From: Gadus chalcogrammus
Taxonomy: Eukaryota; Chordata; Actinopteri; Gadiformes; Gadidae
Assembly (NCBI RefSeq): GCF_026213295.1
Contig: NC_079432.1
Location: forward strand, 12,949,774 to 13,013,773
Direction of reading: 5' to 3'
DNA length: 64,000 bases
Shown here piece by piece: positions 47,516-64,000 of this stretch. How positions within the stretch are numbered: position 1 is the stretch's first letter; each line of letters opens with the position of its first letter. The position numbers were made by a program, and so were the translations under genes. The notes under the pieces are model-generated. The model had not been told where the DNA came from. It saw only the letters and a program-made list of their open reading frames with translations, and ran no database searches.

Positions 47516-48499
47516 CTCCACCACCCACCATCTCTGTCCCCTGACTACCCAAATCATAGCTTTCATTGACATCATCACGCCTGTGTGTGATTGTGAAACA
47601 AATGTTAATAGTTCCCTCTGTGTTTTGCTGTGGTTGTGGAATAAATATTGTAATTGTTTTATAGTTCCCTGTGTGGTTTTATCACAGAGGTGTGGTTATA
47701 ATTTTAATTGTCATATCATTAATTACTTTAATATGGATCTCCTTATAATTTAATGCTAATCTTAATCAAGGATTAGGACTATTTCATCATACATGATGCA
47801 TCATAGCCTTTTGCCCGCTGGTTGGGCCCCATGTTGTGCAGAATGTGCCCTTTTTATTTTTTCGCCCGTGCTGTTCAACACAGTCTGAGTCCGCCACTGC
47901 TAGACGTAGGCACTGTGGTGGGGATTTTCAACACGACAATCGTTTCTGTATAAACTGTTTAAGAATAATGGGTTATTCGAACTTATAACAATTCGGCTAA
48001 TTTATTTGAGTAATAAGCATACATGAACATACAACAAACAAAAGTAATCTGAGGTCTCACAATGCATCTCCCCGCAAGGAGATGTGCAATGCATTGGCAA
48101 AAGCAAGGACTTCCTATATAGTGGCACAGGTCTCAGAACTGCTGAGAGCAGCTCTGCTCCACACGTGTGATGGAAACATCCATATGTCGTTTCCCCTTCA
48201 TCATGTAAACTCTGTCTCCTATTGCTTGTACTGTCTAGACAACCTACCTGTTCCTAGCGTCATCTAACGTTAGCCTTTTGTGCCTGGGGTATACCGGTCA
48301 CGAGGGAGCAGGGATCCCCTTATGCATTCTTCTACTTGATGAGAACACAGCTTTAGGTAAATATTATTTGATTTTATCATCGACAATTGTAATGGTGGGT
48401 CTCATCTGACCCTTGACATCCCCAAAGGGGTTCAGGGAAATGGCACCATCAACAAATCACAGTTAGAGAACCAGAATGTGAAATGTTCCCATTACAGCT

Positions 48500-48890
<391 letters not shown>

Positions 48891-49224
48891 TCTGTCATGT
48901 CAGCGTTTGCATGTAAACTTGAATGTGCAAACATTTAAAAGGCTGCTAAACATGTAGACAGCGAACGGTTCGCATCGTATATACTGCCCATACTTTTAAA
49001 CCATTATCAAAACACAGTATACATGTAGGACTTTTTTTATTTATTATTTTAGTCGATTTTTTAAGTAAAAAAGTAAAAAAAGCTTTAAGTGAAAAAGTAA
49101 AAAATGTTTTTGAGTAAAAATGTAAAATAAAGTTAAGAAGTCCATAGCCCCCCACCCGGGGTAGGGGCTATTTAAGTACAAAAGTAAGTAAGTAGAAAAG
49201 TATTAAAAAGTACAAAAAAGTAAT

Positions 49225-49260
49225 GCATCATCAGCACCCCCCACCAGGGGGAGCTGATGC
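49225..49260. other. GC-rich stem-loop
   Basis: ATCAGC-A-CCCCC pairs with GGGGG-A-GCTGAT around a short loop. A second one (TAGCCCC … GGGGCTA) lies at 49145-49170. Both sit just beyond the distal end of the cassette array. Confidence 0.6.
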
Positions 49261-49353
49261 AGTGACGAGGGAGGCTGCAAACCTCCTTAGCACCCCCCTT
49301 CCCACGACACTGAGGTCTGGATGTCCCGGCGTCGTTGTTGGCTGAACCATCAT

Positions 49354-50265
49354 CTATGTTACTGGTTGACCTCTTGCCTCTTGGTGGAATAGCCGGTGAT
49401 GTCGCACCAATGGGAGGGACTCGGAAGCATCCCGCTTGGCCATTTGGTCTGGATGTCCCTTGGTCGCTCTTAGCTGGCTACCAGTAGCTGCGTCCGGTTT
49501 CAGATGCTGTGTGGTTTCTGAAGCCAGGGTCTTCAGCATAACTGTGAATTCAAAGAAATTAAGCCCTTCATACAAATGATTAATTTAAACATAATAAAGA
49601 GATTTAGGTTTACAAATGATTTTAAAGACTCTCAGTAATTCAAATATTTTGCGTTGATCGTTAAACAGTATCTTTATTTACCTATGTAGTTTTAATCTAC
49701 TATAATATAATATACTTTTTATTCATAGATATAGTCATAGGAAAATGGAGTTATAGGATTCTAAATCCCTCAATAAAATGGTATTCTACCAGTTTTTGGT
49801 GGGTTTCCTGGGGATAGGGACATGCATCCAAGCGAAGTCTTCTTCATCGAGGCATGCTTGAGAGCCTGACCTGGAGTCATACTCTTTGTTGAGTCTAAAC
49901 TTTAAAGAAAATAAACACACTCTCAACATTAAAGCAAAAAAAGCCTGCAAACACAGAAGCCTTAGGACACTTTGATCCACCATGTCTCATGTTAACCAAG
50001 TGTTGGTAGGAACATTCAGGGGGGATGGTCAGCCAACTCAGCCAAATCGCCGGCCTCATAGTAGACTATTTTGCCACAACTGCTGATCAAACATGTTTCG
50101 TGAGCTCTACCGTGACCAGGTAGTGCACTCACTGTAGGCGACGCTGGATAAAGTCCAGCAGGTCAGGGTTGCCGGTGCCCAGAAGACTCTCCAGCCTCTT
50201 GGAGCCTGGAAGGATCTTCTCCCCCGACTTGATGAGCATGATATATTTCAGCATGCCCTCCTCGT
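49354..50265 (-). CDS. Kinase cassette 5 (distal, shortened exon 12)
   Basis: Exons 50265-50133, 49899-49790 and 49541-49354. Exon 12 is reduced to about 62 codons, with a lead of about 17 residues and one to two repeat units, in the shifted reading frame from early on (RATKGHPDQMAKRDASES). Because it is the last copy, it could carry the true gene end or be a decayed remnant. Confidence 0.5.
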
Positions 50266-50345
50266 CTGCACACGATACAGCATCACACTGATTCAACACT
50301 GTTGATTTCAAATTGTTGGATTAACATTGTTCTTTTTTGTTAAGA

Positions 50346-52211
50346 TCACAAGTAAGCTGGCTGCACCACCGTCTGTGGTAACAGTTGACCGCTTGCCTCT
50401 TGGTGGAGGAGCCGAGGCAGCGGTGTCAATGGGACGGACTTGGAGGCATCCCGCTTGGCCAGCAGGTCTGGATGTCGCTGCATCCCTTTTGGCTGCACCA
50501 CCATCTGCGGTAACAGTTGCCCCCTCGCTTCTTGGGGAAGGAGCTGGGGCAGCTGGACCAATGGGTGGGACAAGGGGGAATACCGTCGATCGGCTGGTCT
50601 AGATGTCCCTTCGTCACTCATGGCTGCACCACCATCTGTTGTAGCAATAGCCCTCTTGCCTCTTGATGGGGGAGCCGGTGATGCCGCACCAATGGGAAGG
50701 ACCTTGGAGTAGGTCTCTAAAGTCAGGGGTCTCAGGGTCCTTCCATGTATCCTCAGTTTGGCCGTTGCCCCCTGATCCATTGTCTTAGGCTGGCTGCCAG
50801 TGCCCTTGTTTGGTTTCAGATGCATTTGACTGCTGATGCATCTGGCTACCAAACCATGTGTGGCAACAGTTTCCCTCTTGTCTCTTGGTGGAGCAGCCGG
50901 TGCAGTGGCACGAATGGGAGGATCCCGAGAGCATCCTGTTTGGCGAGCTGGTCTGGATGTCCCGGCGACCCTCTTTGCTGCCCCACCATCTTTGGTACCA
51001 GTTGCCCTCTTGCAGCTTGGTGGAGGAGCCGGTCCAGCAGCGCCAATGGGAGGGAGCAGGGGGTATTGCGCTTGGCGGGCAGGTCTGGATGTAACTGCTA
51101 CGCTTTTGGCTGCCCCACCATCTGTGGAAGCAGTTGACCTCTTGCCTCTTGGTGGAGGAGCCGGTGGAGGAGCCGGTGGAGGAGCTCTAAAGGGAGGGAG
51201 CAGGGAGCATTGCGCTTGGCGAGCAGGTCTTGTTGCTCCTGCGTCCCTCTTGACTGCACCGACATCTGTGGTAACAGTTGTCCTCTTGCCTCTTGGTGGA
51301 GGAGCCGGTCCAGTCGCACCAATGGGAGGGAGCAGGGGGTAGAGCTCTGAAGTCAGGGGTCTCAGGATCCTTCCATGCTTCCCCAGTTTGGCCATTTCCC
51401 CCTGGTCCATGGTCTGCGGCTGGCTTCCAGTGGCCTCGTCTGGTTTCAGATGCTGTTTGGTTGTTGCAGCCAGGGTCTTCAGCATAACTGTGAATTCAAA
51501 GAAATGAAGCCATTCATACAAATGATTAATTTAAACATAATAAAGAGATTTAGGTTTACAAATGATTTTAAAGACTCTCAGTAATTAAAATAATATGCGT
51601 TGATCCTTAAGCAGTATCTTTATTTACCTATATAGTTTTAATCTACTATAATATAATATACTTTTTATTCATAGATATAGTCATAGGAAAATGGAGTTAT
51701 AGGATTCTAAATCCATCAAATAAATGGTATTCTACCAGTTTTTGGTGGGTTTCCTGGGGATTGGGACATGCATCCAAGCGAAGTCTTCTTCATCGAGGCA
51801 TGCTTGCGAGCCTGACCTGGAGTCATACTCTTTGTTGAGTCCAAACTTTAAAGAAAAGAAACACACGCTCAACATTAAAGCAAAAAAAGCCTGCAAACAC
51901 AGAAGCCTTAGGACACTTTGATCCACCATGTCTCATGTTAACCAATTGTTGGTAGAAACATTCAGGGGGGATGGTCAGCCAACTCAGCCAAATCGCCGGC
52001 CTCGTAGTAAACTATTTTGCCACAACTGCTGATCAAACATGTTTCGTGAGCTCTACCGTGACCAGGTAGTGCACTCACTGTAGGCGACGCTGGATAAAGT
52101 CCAGCAGGTCAGGGTTGCCGGTGCCCAGAAGACTCTCCAGCCTCTTGGAGCCTGGAAGGATCTTCTCCCCCGACTTGATGAGCATGATATATTTCAGCAT
52201 GCCCTCCTCGT
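50346..52211 (-). CDS. Kinase cassette 4 (alternative exons 10-12)
   Basis: Exons 52211-52079, 51845-51736 and 51487-50346. The exon 12 protein is identical to that of cassette 3; exon 10 differs by single bases, one at its acceptor (TGTACAG instead of TGTGCAG). Splice sites are intact. Confidence 0.58.
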
Positions 52212-52291
52212 CTGTACACGATACAGCATCACACTGATTCAACACTGTTGATTTCAAATTGTTGGATTAACATTGTTCTTTTTTGTTAAGA

Positions 52292-54157
52292 TCACAAGTA
52301 AGCTGGCTGCACCACCGTCTGTGGTAACAGTTGACCGCTTGCCTCTTGGTGGAGGAGCCGAGGCAGCGGTGTCAATGGGACGGACTTGGAGGCATCCCGC
52401 TTGGCCAGCAGGTCTGGATGTCGCTGCATCCCTTTTGGCTGCACCACCATCTGCGGTAACAGTTGCCCCCTCGCTTCTTGGGGAAGGAGCTGGGGCAGCT
52501 GGACCAATGGGTGGGACAAGGGGGAATACCGTCGATCGGCTGGTCTAGATGTCCCTTCGTCACTCATGGCTGCACCACCATCTGTTGTAGCAATAGCCCT
52601 CTTGCCTCTTGATGGGGGAGCCGGTGATGCCGCACCAATGGGAAGGACCTTGGAGTAGGTCTCTAAAGTCAGGGGTCTCAGGGTCCTTCCATGTATCCTC
52701 AGTTTGGCCGTTGCCCCCTGATCCATTGTCTTAGGCTGGCTGCCAGTGCCCTTGTTTGGTTTCAGATGCATTTGACTGCTGATGCATCTGGCTACCAAAC
52801 CATGTGTGGCAACAGTTTCCCTCTTGTCTCTTGGTGGAGCAGCCGGTGCAGTGGCACGAATGGGAGGATCCCGAGAGCATCCTGTTTGGCGAGCTGGTCT
52901 GGATGTCCCGGCGACCCTCTTTGCTGCCCCACCATCTTTGGTACCAGTTGCCCTCTTGCAGCTTGGTGGAGGAGCCGGTCCAGCAGCGCCAATGGGAGGG
53001 AGCAGGGGGTATTGCGCTTGGCGGGCAGGTCTGGATGTAACTGCTACGCTTTTGGCTGCCCCACCATCTGTGGAAGCAGTTGACCTCTTGCCTCTTGGTG
53101 GAGGAGCCGGTGGAGGAGCCGGTGGAGGAGCTCTAAAGGGAGGGAGCAGGGAGCATTGCGCTTGGCGAGCAGGTCTTGTTGCTCCTGCGTCCCTCTTGAC
53201 TGCACCGACATCTGTGGTAACAGTTGTCCTCTTGCCTCTTGGTGGAGGAGCCGGTCCAGTCGCACCAATGGGAGGGAGCAGGGGGTAGAGCTCTGAAGTC
53301 AGGGGTCTCAGGATCCTTCCATGCTTCCCCAGTTTGGCCATTTCCCCCTGGTCCATGGTCTGCGGCTGGCTTCCAGTGGCCTCGTCTGGTTTCAGATGCT
53401 GTTTGGTTGTTGCAGCCAGGGTCTTCAGCATAACTGTGAATTCAAAGAAATGAAGCCATTCATACAAATGATTAATTTAAACATAATAAAGAGATTTAGG
53501 TTTACAAATGATTTTAAAGACTCTCAGTAATTAAAATAATATGCGTTGATCCTTAAGCAGTATCTTTATTTACCTATATAGTTTTAATCTACTATAATAT
53601 AATATACTTTTTATTCATAGATATAGTCATAGGAAATTGGAGTTATAGGATTCTAAATCCATAAAATAAATGGTATTCTACCAGTTTTTGGTGGGTTTCC
53701 TGGGGATTGGGACATGCATCCAAGCGAAGTCTTCTTCATCGAGGCATGCTTGCGAGCCTGACCTGGAGTCATACTCTTTGTTGAGTCCAAACTTTAAAGA
53801 AAAGAAACACACGCTCAACATTAAAGCAAAAAAAGCCTGCAAACACAGAAGCCTTAGGACACTTTGATCCACCATGTCTCATGTTAACCAATTGTTGGTA
53901 GAAACATTCAGGGGGGATGGTCAGCCAACTCAGCCAAATCGCCGGCCTCGTAGTAGACTATTTTGCCACAACTGCTGATCAAACATGTTTCGTGAGCTCT
54001 ACCGTGACCAGGTAGTGCACTCACTGTAGGCGACGCTGGATAAAGTCCAGCAGGTCAGGGTTGCCGGTGCCCAGAAGACTCTCCAGCCTCTTGGAGCCTG
54101 GAAGGATCTTCTCCCCCGACTTGATGAGCATGATATATTTCAGCATGCCCTCCTCGT
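52292..54157 (-). CDS. Kinase cassette 3 (alternative exons 10-12)
   Basis: Exons 54157-54025, 53791-53682 and 53433-52292, the same organisation as cassette 2. Its exon 12 reads MLKTLAATTKQHLKPDEATG at the start, where cassette 2 has ASETTQHL. Splice sites and phases are intact. Confidence 0.58.
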
Positions 54158-54237
54158 CTGCACACGATACAGCATCACACTGATTCAACACTGTTGATTT
54201 CAAATTGTTGGATTAACATTGTTCTTTTTTGTTAAGA

Positions 54238-56103
54238 TCACAAGTAAGCTGGCTGCACCACCGTCTGTGGTAACAGTTGACCGCTTGCCTCTTGGTGGAG
54301 GAGCCGAGGCAGCGGTGTCAATGGGACGGACTTGGAGGCATCCCGCTTGGCCAGCAGGTCTGGATGTCGCTGCATCCCTTTTGGCTGCACCACCATCTGC
54401 GGTAACAGTTGCCCCCTCGCTTCTTGGGGAAGGAGCTGGGGCAGCTGGACCAATGGGTGGGACAAGGGGGAATACCGTCGATCGGCTGGTCTAGATGTCC
54501 CTTCGTCACTCATGGCTGCACCACCATCTGTTGTAGCAATAGCCCTCTTGCCTCTTGATGGGGGAGCCGGTGATGCCGCACCAATGGGAAGGACCTTGGA
54601 GTAGGTCTCTAAAGTCAGGGGTCTCAGGGTCCTTCCATGTATCCTCAGTTTGGCCGTTGCCCCCTGATCCATTGTCTTAGGCTGGCTGCCAGTGCCCTTG
54701 TTTGGTTTCAGATGCATTTGACTGCTGATGCATCTGGCTACCAAACCATGTGTGGCAACAGTTTCCCTCTTGTCTCTTGGTGGAGCAGCCGGTGCAGTGG
54801 CACGAATGGGAGGATCCCGAGAGCATCCTGTTTGGCGAGCTGGTCTGGATGTCCCGGCGACCCTCTTTGCTGCCCCACCATCTTTGGTACCAGTTGCCCT
54901 CTTGCAGCTTGGTGGAGGAGCCGGTCCAGCAGCGCCAATGGGAGGGAGCAGGGGGTATTGCGCTTGGCGGGCAGGTCTGGATGTAACTGCTACGCTTTTG
55001 GCTGCCCCACCATCTGTGGAAGCAGTTGACCTCTTGCCTCTTGGTGGAGGAGCCGGTGGAGGAGCCGGTGGAGGAGCTCTAAAGGGAGGGAGCAGGGAGC
55101 ATTGCGCTTGGCGAGCAGGTCTTGTTGCTCCTGCGTCCCTCTTGACTGCACCGACATCTGTGGTAACAGTTGTCCTCTTGCCTCTTGGTGGAGGAGCCGG
55201 TCCAGTCGCACCAATGGGAGGGAGCAGGGGGTAGAGCTCTGAAGTCAGGGGTCTCAGGGTCCTTCCATGTTTCCCCAGTTTGTCCATTTCCCCCTGATCC
55301 ATGGTCTGTGGCTGGCTGCCAGTGGCCTCGTCTGGTTTCAGATGCTGTGTGGTTTCTGAAGCCAGGGTCTTCAGCATAACTGTGAATTCAAAGAAATGAA
55401 GCCATTCATACAAATGATTAATTTAAACATAATAAAGAGATTTAGGTTTACAAATGATTTTAAAGACTCTCAGTAATTAAAATAATATGCGTTGATCCTT
55501 AAGCAGTATCTTTATTTACCTATATAGTTTTAATCTACTATAATATAATATACTTTTTATTCATAGATATAGTCATAGGAAAATGGAGTTATAGGATTCT
55601 AAATCCATCAAATAAATGGTATTCTACCAGTTTTTGGTGGGTTTCCTGGGGATAGGGACATGCATCCAAGCGAAGTCTTCTTCATCGAGGCATGCTTGAG
55701 AGCCTGACCTGGAGTCATACTCTTTGTTGAGTCCAAACTTTAAAGAAAAGAAACACACGCTCAACATTAAAGCAAAGAAAGCCTGCAAACACAGAAGCCT
55801 TAGGACACTTTGATCCACCATGTCTCATGTTAACCAATTGTTGGTAGAAACATTCAGGGGGGATGGTCAGCCAACTCAGCCAAATCGCCGGCCTCGTAGT
55901 AAACTATTTTGCCACAACTGCTGATCAAACATGTTTCGTGAGCTCTACCGTGACCAGGTAGTGCACTCACTGTAGGCGACGCTGGATAAAGTCCAGCAGG
56001 TCAGGGTTGCCGGTGCCCAGAAGACTCTCCAGCCTCTTGGAGCCTGGAAGGATCTTCTCCCCCGACTTGATGAGCATGATATATTTCAGCATGCCCTCCT
56101 CGT
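54238..56103 (-). CDS. Kinase cassette 2 (alternative exons 10-12)
   Basis: Exons 56103-55971, 55737-55628 and 55379-54238. Exon 10 encodes EEGMLKYIMLIKSGEKILPG, then SKRLESLLGTGNPDLLDFIQ; exon 11 encodes LDSTKSMTPGQALKHASMKK. Compared with cassette 1 the conserved tryptophans of WDP and HAWM are replaced. Exon 12 is open for 379 codons with about seven 132-bp repeats. After the word TSRPADRR its frame is shifted relative to cassette 1 but stays open. Joined to exons 1-9 it would give about 791 residues. Expression is unproven. Confidence 0.6.
55511..55516 (-). terminator. AATAAA between exons 11 and 12 of cassette 2
   Basis: Appears as TTTATT on the plus strand. Reading through the exon 11 donor gives Lys-Thr-Gly-Arg-Ile-Pro-Phe-Ile and then a stop; this hexamer follows about 100 bases later. 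Equivalent sites are at 53565, 51619 and 49673. It may allow an alternative short 3' end in each cassette. Confidence 0.4.
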
Positions 56104-56145
56104 CTGCACACGATACAGCATCAGACTGATTCAACACTGTTGATT

Positions 56146-60661
<4,516 letters not shown>

Positions 60662-60933
60662 GACGGCTTCGAGTGGGTGTACTTTTCGCAGGGCCTTGCT
60701 GTGTATCGCTCCTGGCAGGCTTTCGTCGCGGCTGCACCAGGCGCGGCGCGGGGACTGCTGCAGGTGGAGGCCCTACTTTCGCTCAGTGTCGCAATAGAGA
60801 AAAGACTAGAGAAGGTGGATTGATCAGTTAAGTTTGATGAACCAGGCGACACGGCCTATAAACTCCTAAACAAAGTAATCCTATTTATCTGCCAAATCAC
60901 GAATAAATCATTCCGATTTTATTCATCGGTGTG

Positions 60934-61742
<809 letters not shown>

Positions 61743-62373
61743 TTCACACTTGATTGTTTGATTACACATAATTTATTTTACTTTCATTAAACCATTAGAT
61801 CAGGGCTGGAGAAACGTTTAAAAGGTTGCTATGCATTTATACAGAGAGAAAACCAATACATAGTATCATTCAGGCCAGTGTATAATTAGAACGCACAACG
61901 TTTATTTATATGATTACCCCTGGTGTTGCAATAATTGGGAAATCTAAGTGGAATATTACAGCAATTAGAATTTTATTCATCGGTGTTGTCATTGACAAGT
62001 TTGATGTCAATGTTGGAAAGAGAAGCAACAGAGACTCAAAATGATCCTTAAAATGGCATTGAATCATGTCTAGCCCACGACAGAAGTCACAGGCTTCCTC
62101 TAGAAGGCGCTGTAAGCTGGCCGTTTCAAAACTTGCCAATTGTGTCCAAGTCAGGTACAGGTAGTACGGTAATTGAATTCAATATTTTTGCTTTCAGAAG
62201 GAAACATGACTGTCCTGTGATGAAACTCCTCCCGTCTCTCTCTCTCAGGATGACGTGGGCCAGGTACAGCGAGGTTTACAACTTTTTAGGGGCCAACTTA
62301 CAGACATCCTATTCCTAACCAGGGTTTCTCTCTGGATCGGCAAATGGTGTGAATGAGTGACAGGTGAATGTAC

Positions 62374-62426
62374 CTCCGGTTGAGGCCTTCGTTGAACTTT
62401 CCTTCATATGGGCCGGAGAATGGTTC
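62374..62426 (-). CDS. Possible coding exon of an unidentified gene
   Basis: 53 nt bounded by TTTTTAAG and GTACAT on the minus strand. Encodes EPFSGPYEGKFNEGLNR plus a split codon, a compositionally normal peptide in an otherwise non-coding stretch. I do not recognise the protein. It could be an upstream exon of the kinase transcript or part of the next gene. Confidence 0.3.
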
Positions 62427-63456
62427 CTTAAAAACATGAATACAACGTTGAACGTTTAACCTTAATTGTAGCTACTTTGATAACCTTAACATATTAGTGA
62501 ACTGATAACTAGACTGAGGTCATTGAGTGCAGAGTGATATAAGTGGTCACCGGTCACCTAATCCCAACTTGAGATAAGAGCTCCAAGCAGAGGGCTATCA
62601 GGTGATGTAATAAAAAGCACATCGAACACCCTCGGAATAGTAGGCCTACTTAGTTGACTGCTCCTACATGAAGGCATGATATTACTTAAACTATATATAA
62701 ACCTCTGTCATCTTCTCCCATTGTAGACAGACTATGGCAAGCCATTCATTACATTCGGGCGGAATGAACTGACATTGGACAGTATTATTAATAATAATAA
62801 TCGATTGAATTTATGTAGCGCTTTTCTAGACGCTCAAAGACGCTCGACAGTGAAGGGGGGACCTCACTCACTACCACCACTTTTTTTTATTACACTCCTG
62901 TGACAGCTACAGACACCGGATTTTTGTCCGAATATTTATTTGAATTTCAACAAATATAACATAAAGTCTAGCCTCACATTGGCGTTCAGTGTCCGTTGGG
63001 TGGCACCAGAGAGTTTACATTATAAAGAAGACTCTTGTCCCGTCATGGATCGATTACCCTTTTAAAGAGAAATGAGAATAGGCGTAAAACTTAAAGGAGA
63101 AAACGGGGGCATGTAGCCTGTAGCTATAGAGCAAACCAGGAAAAACAGCAGGGTACGTGGAAGCTGAAACGAATAGAAGACAGTATGCTAACAAACCGGT
63201 GGACTGGAAATGCTGGTTGATTCATAAATGAGGAGGAGGAAAATTAACAACAAATAATGGACGAGTGAGTTTTTTCCTTAATCATGGCCCTCACAAACTT
63301 CACCTTATTTCCAAGAAAGGCAATCAATTGTTTTACAACAAGCAAATTTAGAGCGGCATATAATATTGAAGGTCGTAAGTGTTTGCAGCTGAATTATTAT
63401 CTCAGACCAAACGAAAGTTTCACCGTAGAATTAAAGAGTGAGTAACACTCCCCTAG

Positions 63457-63472
63457 ACCAACAGGGGGCAGA
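63457..63472 (+). promoter_or_regulatory. CTCF-like motif
   Basis: CCAACAGGGGGCAGAA, matching the core of the CTCF consensus, upstream of the kinase gene. Confidence 0.35.
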
Positions 63473-63924
63473 ACAGAGCTGCATCTCGGCTCACATCCAA
63501 ACTAACCGTACGTATGAAGCCAACATATTTCGCATAGTAGAACGTCTCTTTAAATGTTTTTTTTTTTTTCTTGGACATAATTTACCTTGCAGCATCGACA
63601 GACTGGGGCCCTTCTGAAAACTCAGCTGTCACAAAAGGATAAGAAGTGACTATATGTTCTGTTCCACTGACAGTACAGTTTTTGGATTTTTGCGCTGCTT
63701 ACATCACTAGATGATGATTACATTCATGCAGAGAGCAAAGTCTGGTTGAGCTCCAAAATACGATTTCTAATAACTGCAGGGCAACCCCCTCAACGAGTTA
63801 TACAACAGACTTTTTGAACAATTCTTGTTAATTCTCTCCAATTTATTTTGGGAGGCTTTGATAGCAAGCACAGTAGCTTATAAAGTGCCCTGAATGCCTG
63901 GGCATTTTATATTCAAAGTCGATA

Positions 63925-63990
63925 TCTCTCTCTCTCTCTCTCTCCCTCTCCCTCTCCCTCTCCCTCTCCCTCTCTTTGTCTCTTTCTTTG
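63925..63990. repeat. (TC)n/(CCCTCT)n tract at the window end
   Basis: TC run followed by several CCCTCT units, running toward the edge of the window. Confidence 0.9.
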
Positions 63991-64000
63991 TCACTCTCTC

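Larger units (their letters stand above)
45180..47899 (+). mobile_element. Decayed hAT transposon (ZMYM1-like/DUF4371 transposase group)
   Basis: Ends are 15-bp perfect inverted repeats, CAGTGGCGGACTCAG at 45180-45194 and its complement at 47885-47899. The flanking octamers ATAGACGG and CTAGACGT agree at six of eight bases, consistent with an old hAT target duplication. The interior contains transposase remnants at 45837-47515 and a direct repeat near the left end. Located between slc22a16 and the kinase. Confidence 0.88.

Noticed and set aside
50836..51342. 168-codon plus-strand frames, repeated at 52782 and 54728
   Set aside because: Antisense shadows of the exon 12 repeat; no splice or family signal on that strand.
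55624..55821. 65-codon frame ending PRKPTKNW as a separate small gene
   Set aside because: It is exon 11 of cassette 2 read in the wrong frame; the frame giving LDSTKSMTPGQALKHASM matches the kinase C-lobe and the splice phases.
62249..62263. 15-nt plus-strand micro-exon between TCTCTCTCTCAG and GTACAG
   Set aside because: Splice-like borders only; no neighbouring exon or recognisable peptide on that strand.
62790..62870. TTATGTAGCGCTTTTCTAGA-type segment as a named repeat
   Set aside because: It resembles a widespread fish repeat tail, but too little is present to assign a family or edges.

Overview
This is vertebrate DNA, almost certainly from a teleost fish. Genes have many small exons with GT-AG introns, and the three recognisable genes are animal genes. 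There are fish-type DNA transposons and a tRNA-derived SINE. The density of (AC)n/(GT)n microsatellites is extreme: about 20 arrays, many over 100 bp and one of 230 bp. That abundance resembles cod-like (gadiform) genomes; this is an inference, not a species call.

Layout. (1) 1-12101: bases 1-3900 and 8266-12101 are the same sequence apart from many 1-base indels. They are separated by a 100-N scaffold gap (3901-4000) and 4.3 kb, which looks like a false duplication at a contig end. (2) 7546-28417, plus strand: exons 2-8 of ust (uronyl 2-O-sulfotransferase); exon 1 lies outside the window. (3) 28418-34066: 3'UTRs and intergenic DNA between two convergent genes. (4) 34067-41662, minus strand: a complete 8-exon slc22a16-like organic cation/carnitine transporter whose exon phases close perfectly (593 codons). 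(5) 41663-49350: intergenic DNA with microsatellites, a 34-bp minisatellite and a decayed 2.7-kb hAT transposon (45180-47899). (6) 49354-60661, minus strand: a divergent DYRK-family protein kinase (DYRK4/DYRK2-like), 12 coding exons and 594 codons. Its last three exons (end of the C-lobe plus a proline-rich repeat tail) occur five times in tandem, with an exact 1946-bp period between most copies. (7) 60662-64000: the duplicated 5' region of the kinase with cAMP-response-element-like sites, one unassigned exon-like sequence, and repeats.

How the genes relate: ust acts in the Golgi on chondroitin/dermatan sulfate and slc22a16 at the plasma membrane; nothing suggests they work together with the kinase. 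The most unusual feature is the kinase array. One kinase core is followed by five copies of a three-exon C-terminal cassette. Every copy keeps the same splice phases and usable splice sites, so each could in principle be joined to the same core. I know of no described DYRK gene with this layout. Whether it is a real system of interchangeable kinase tails or a recent duplication of pseudo-exons needs transcript data.
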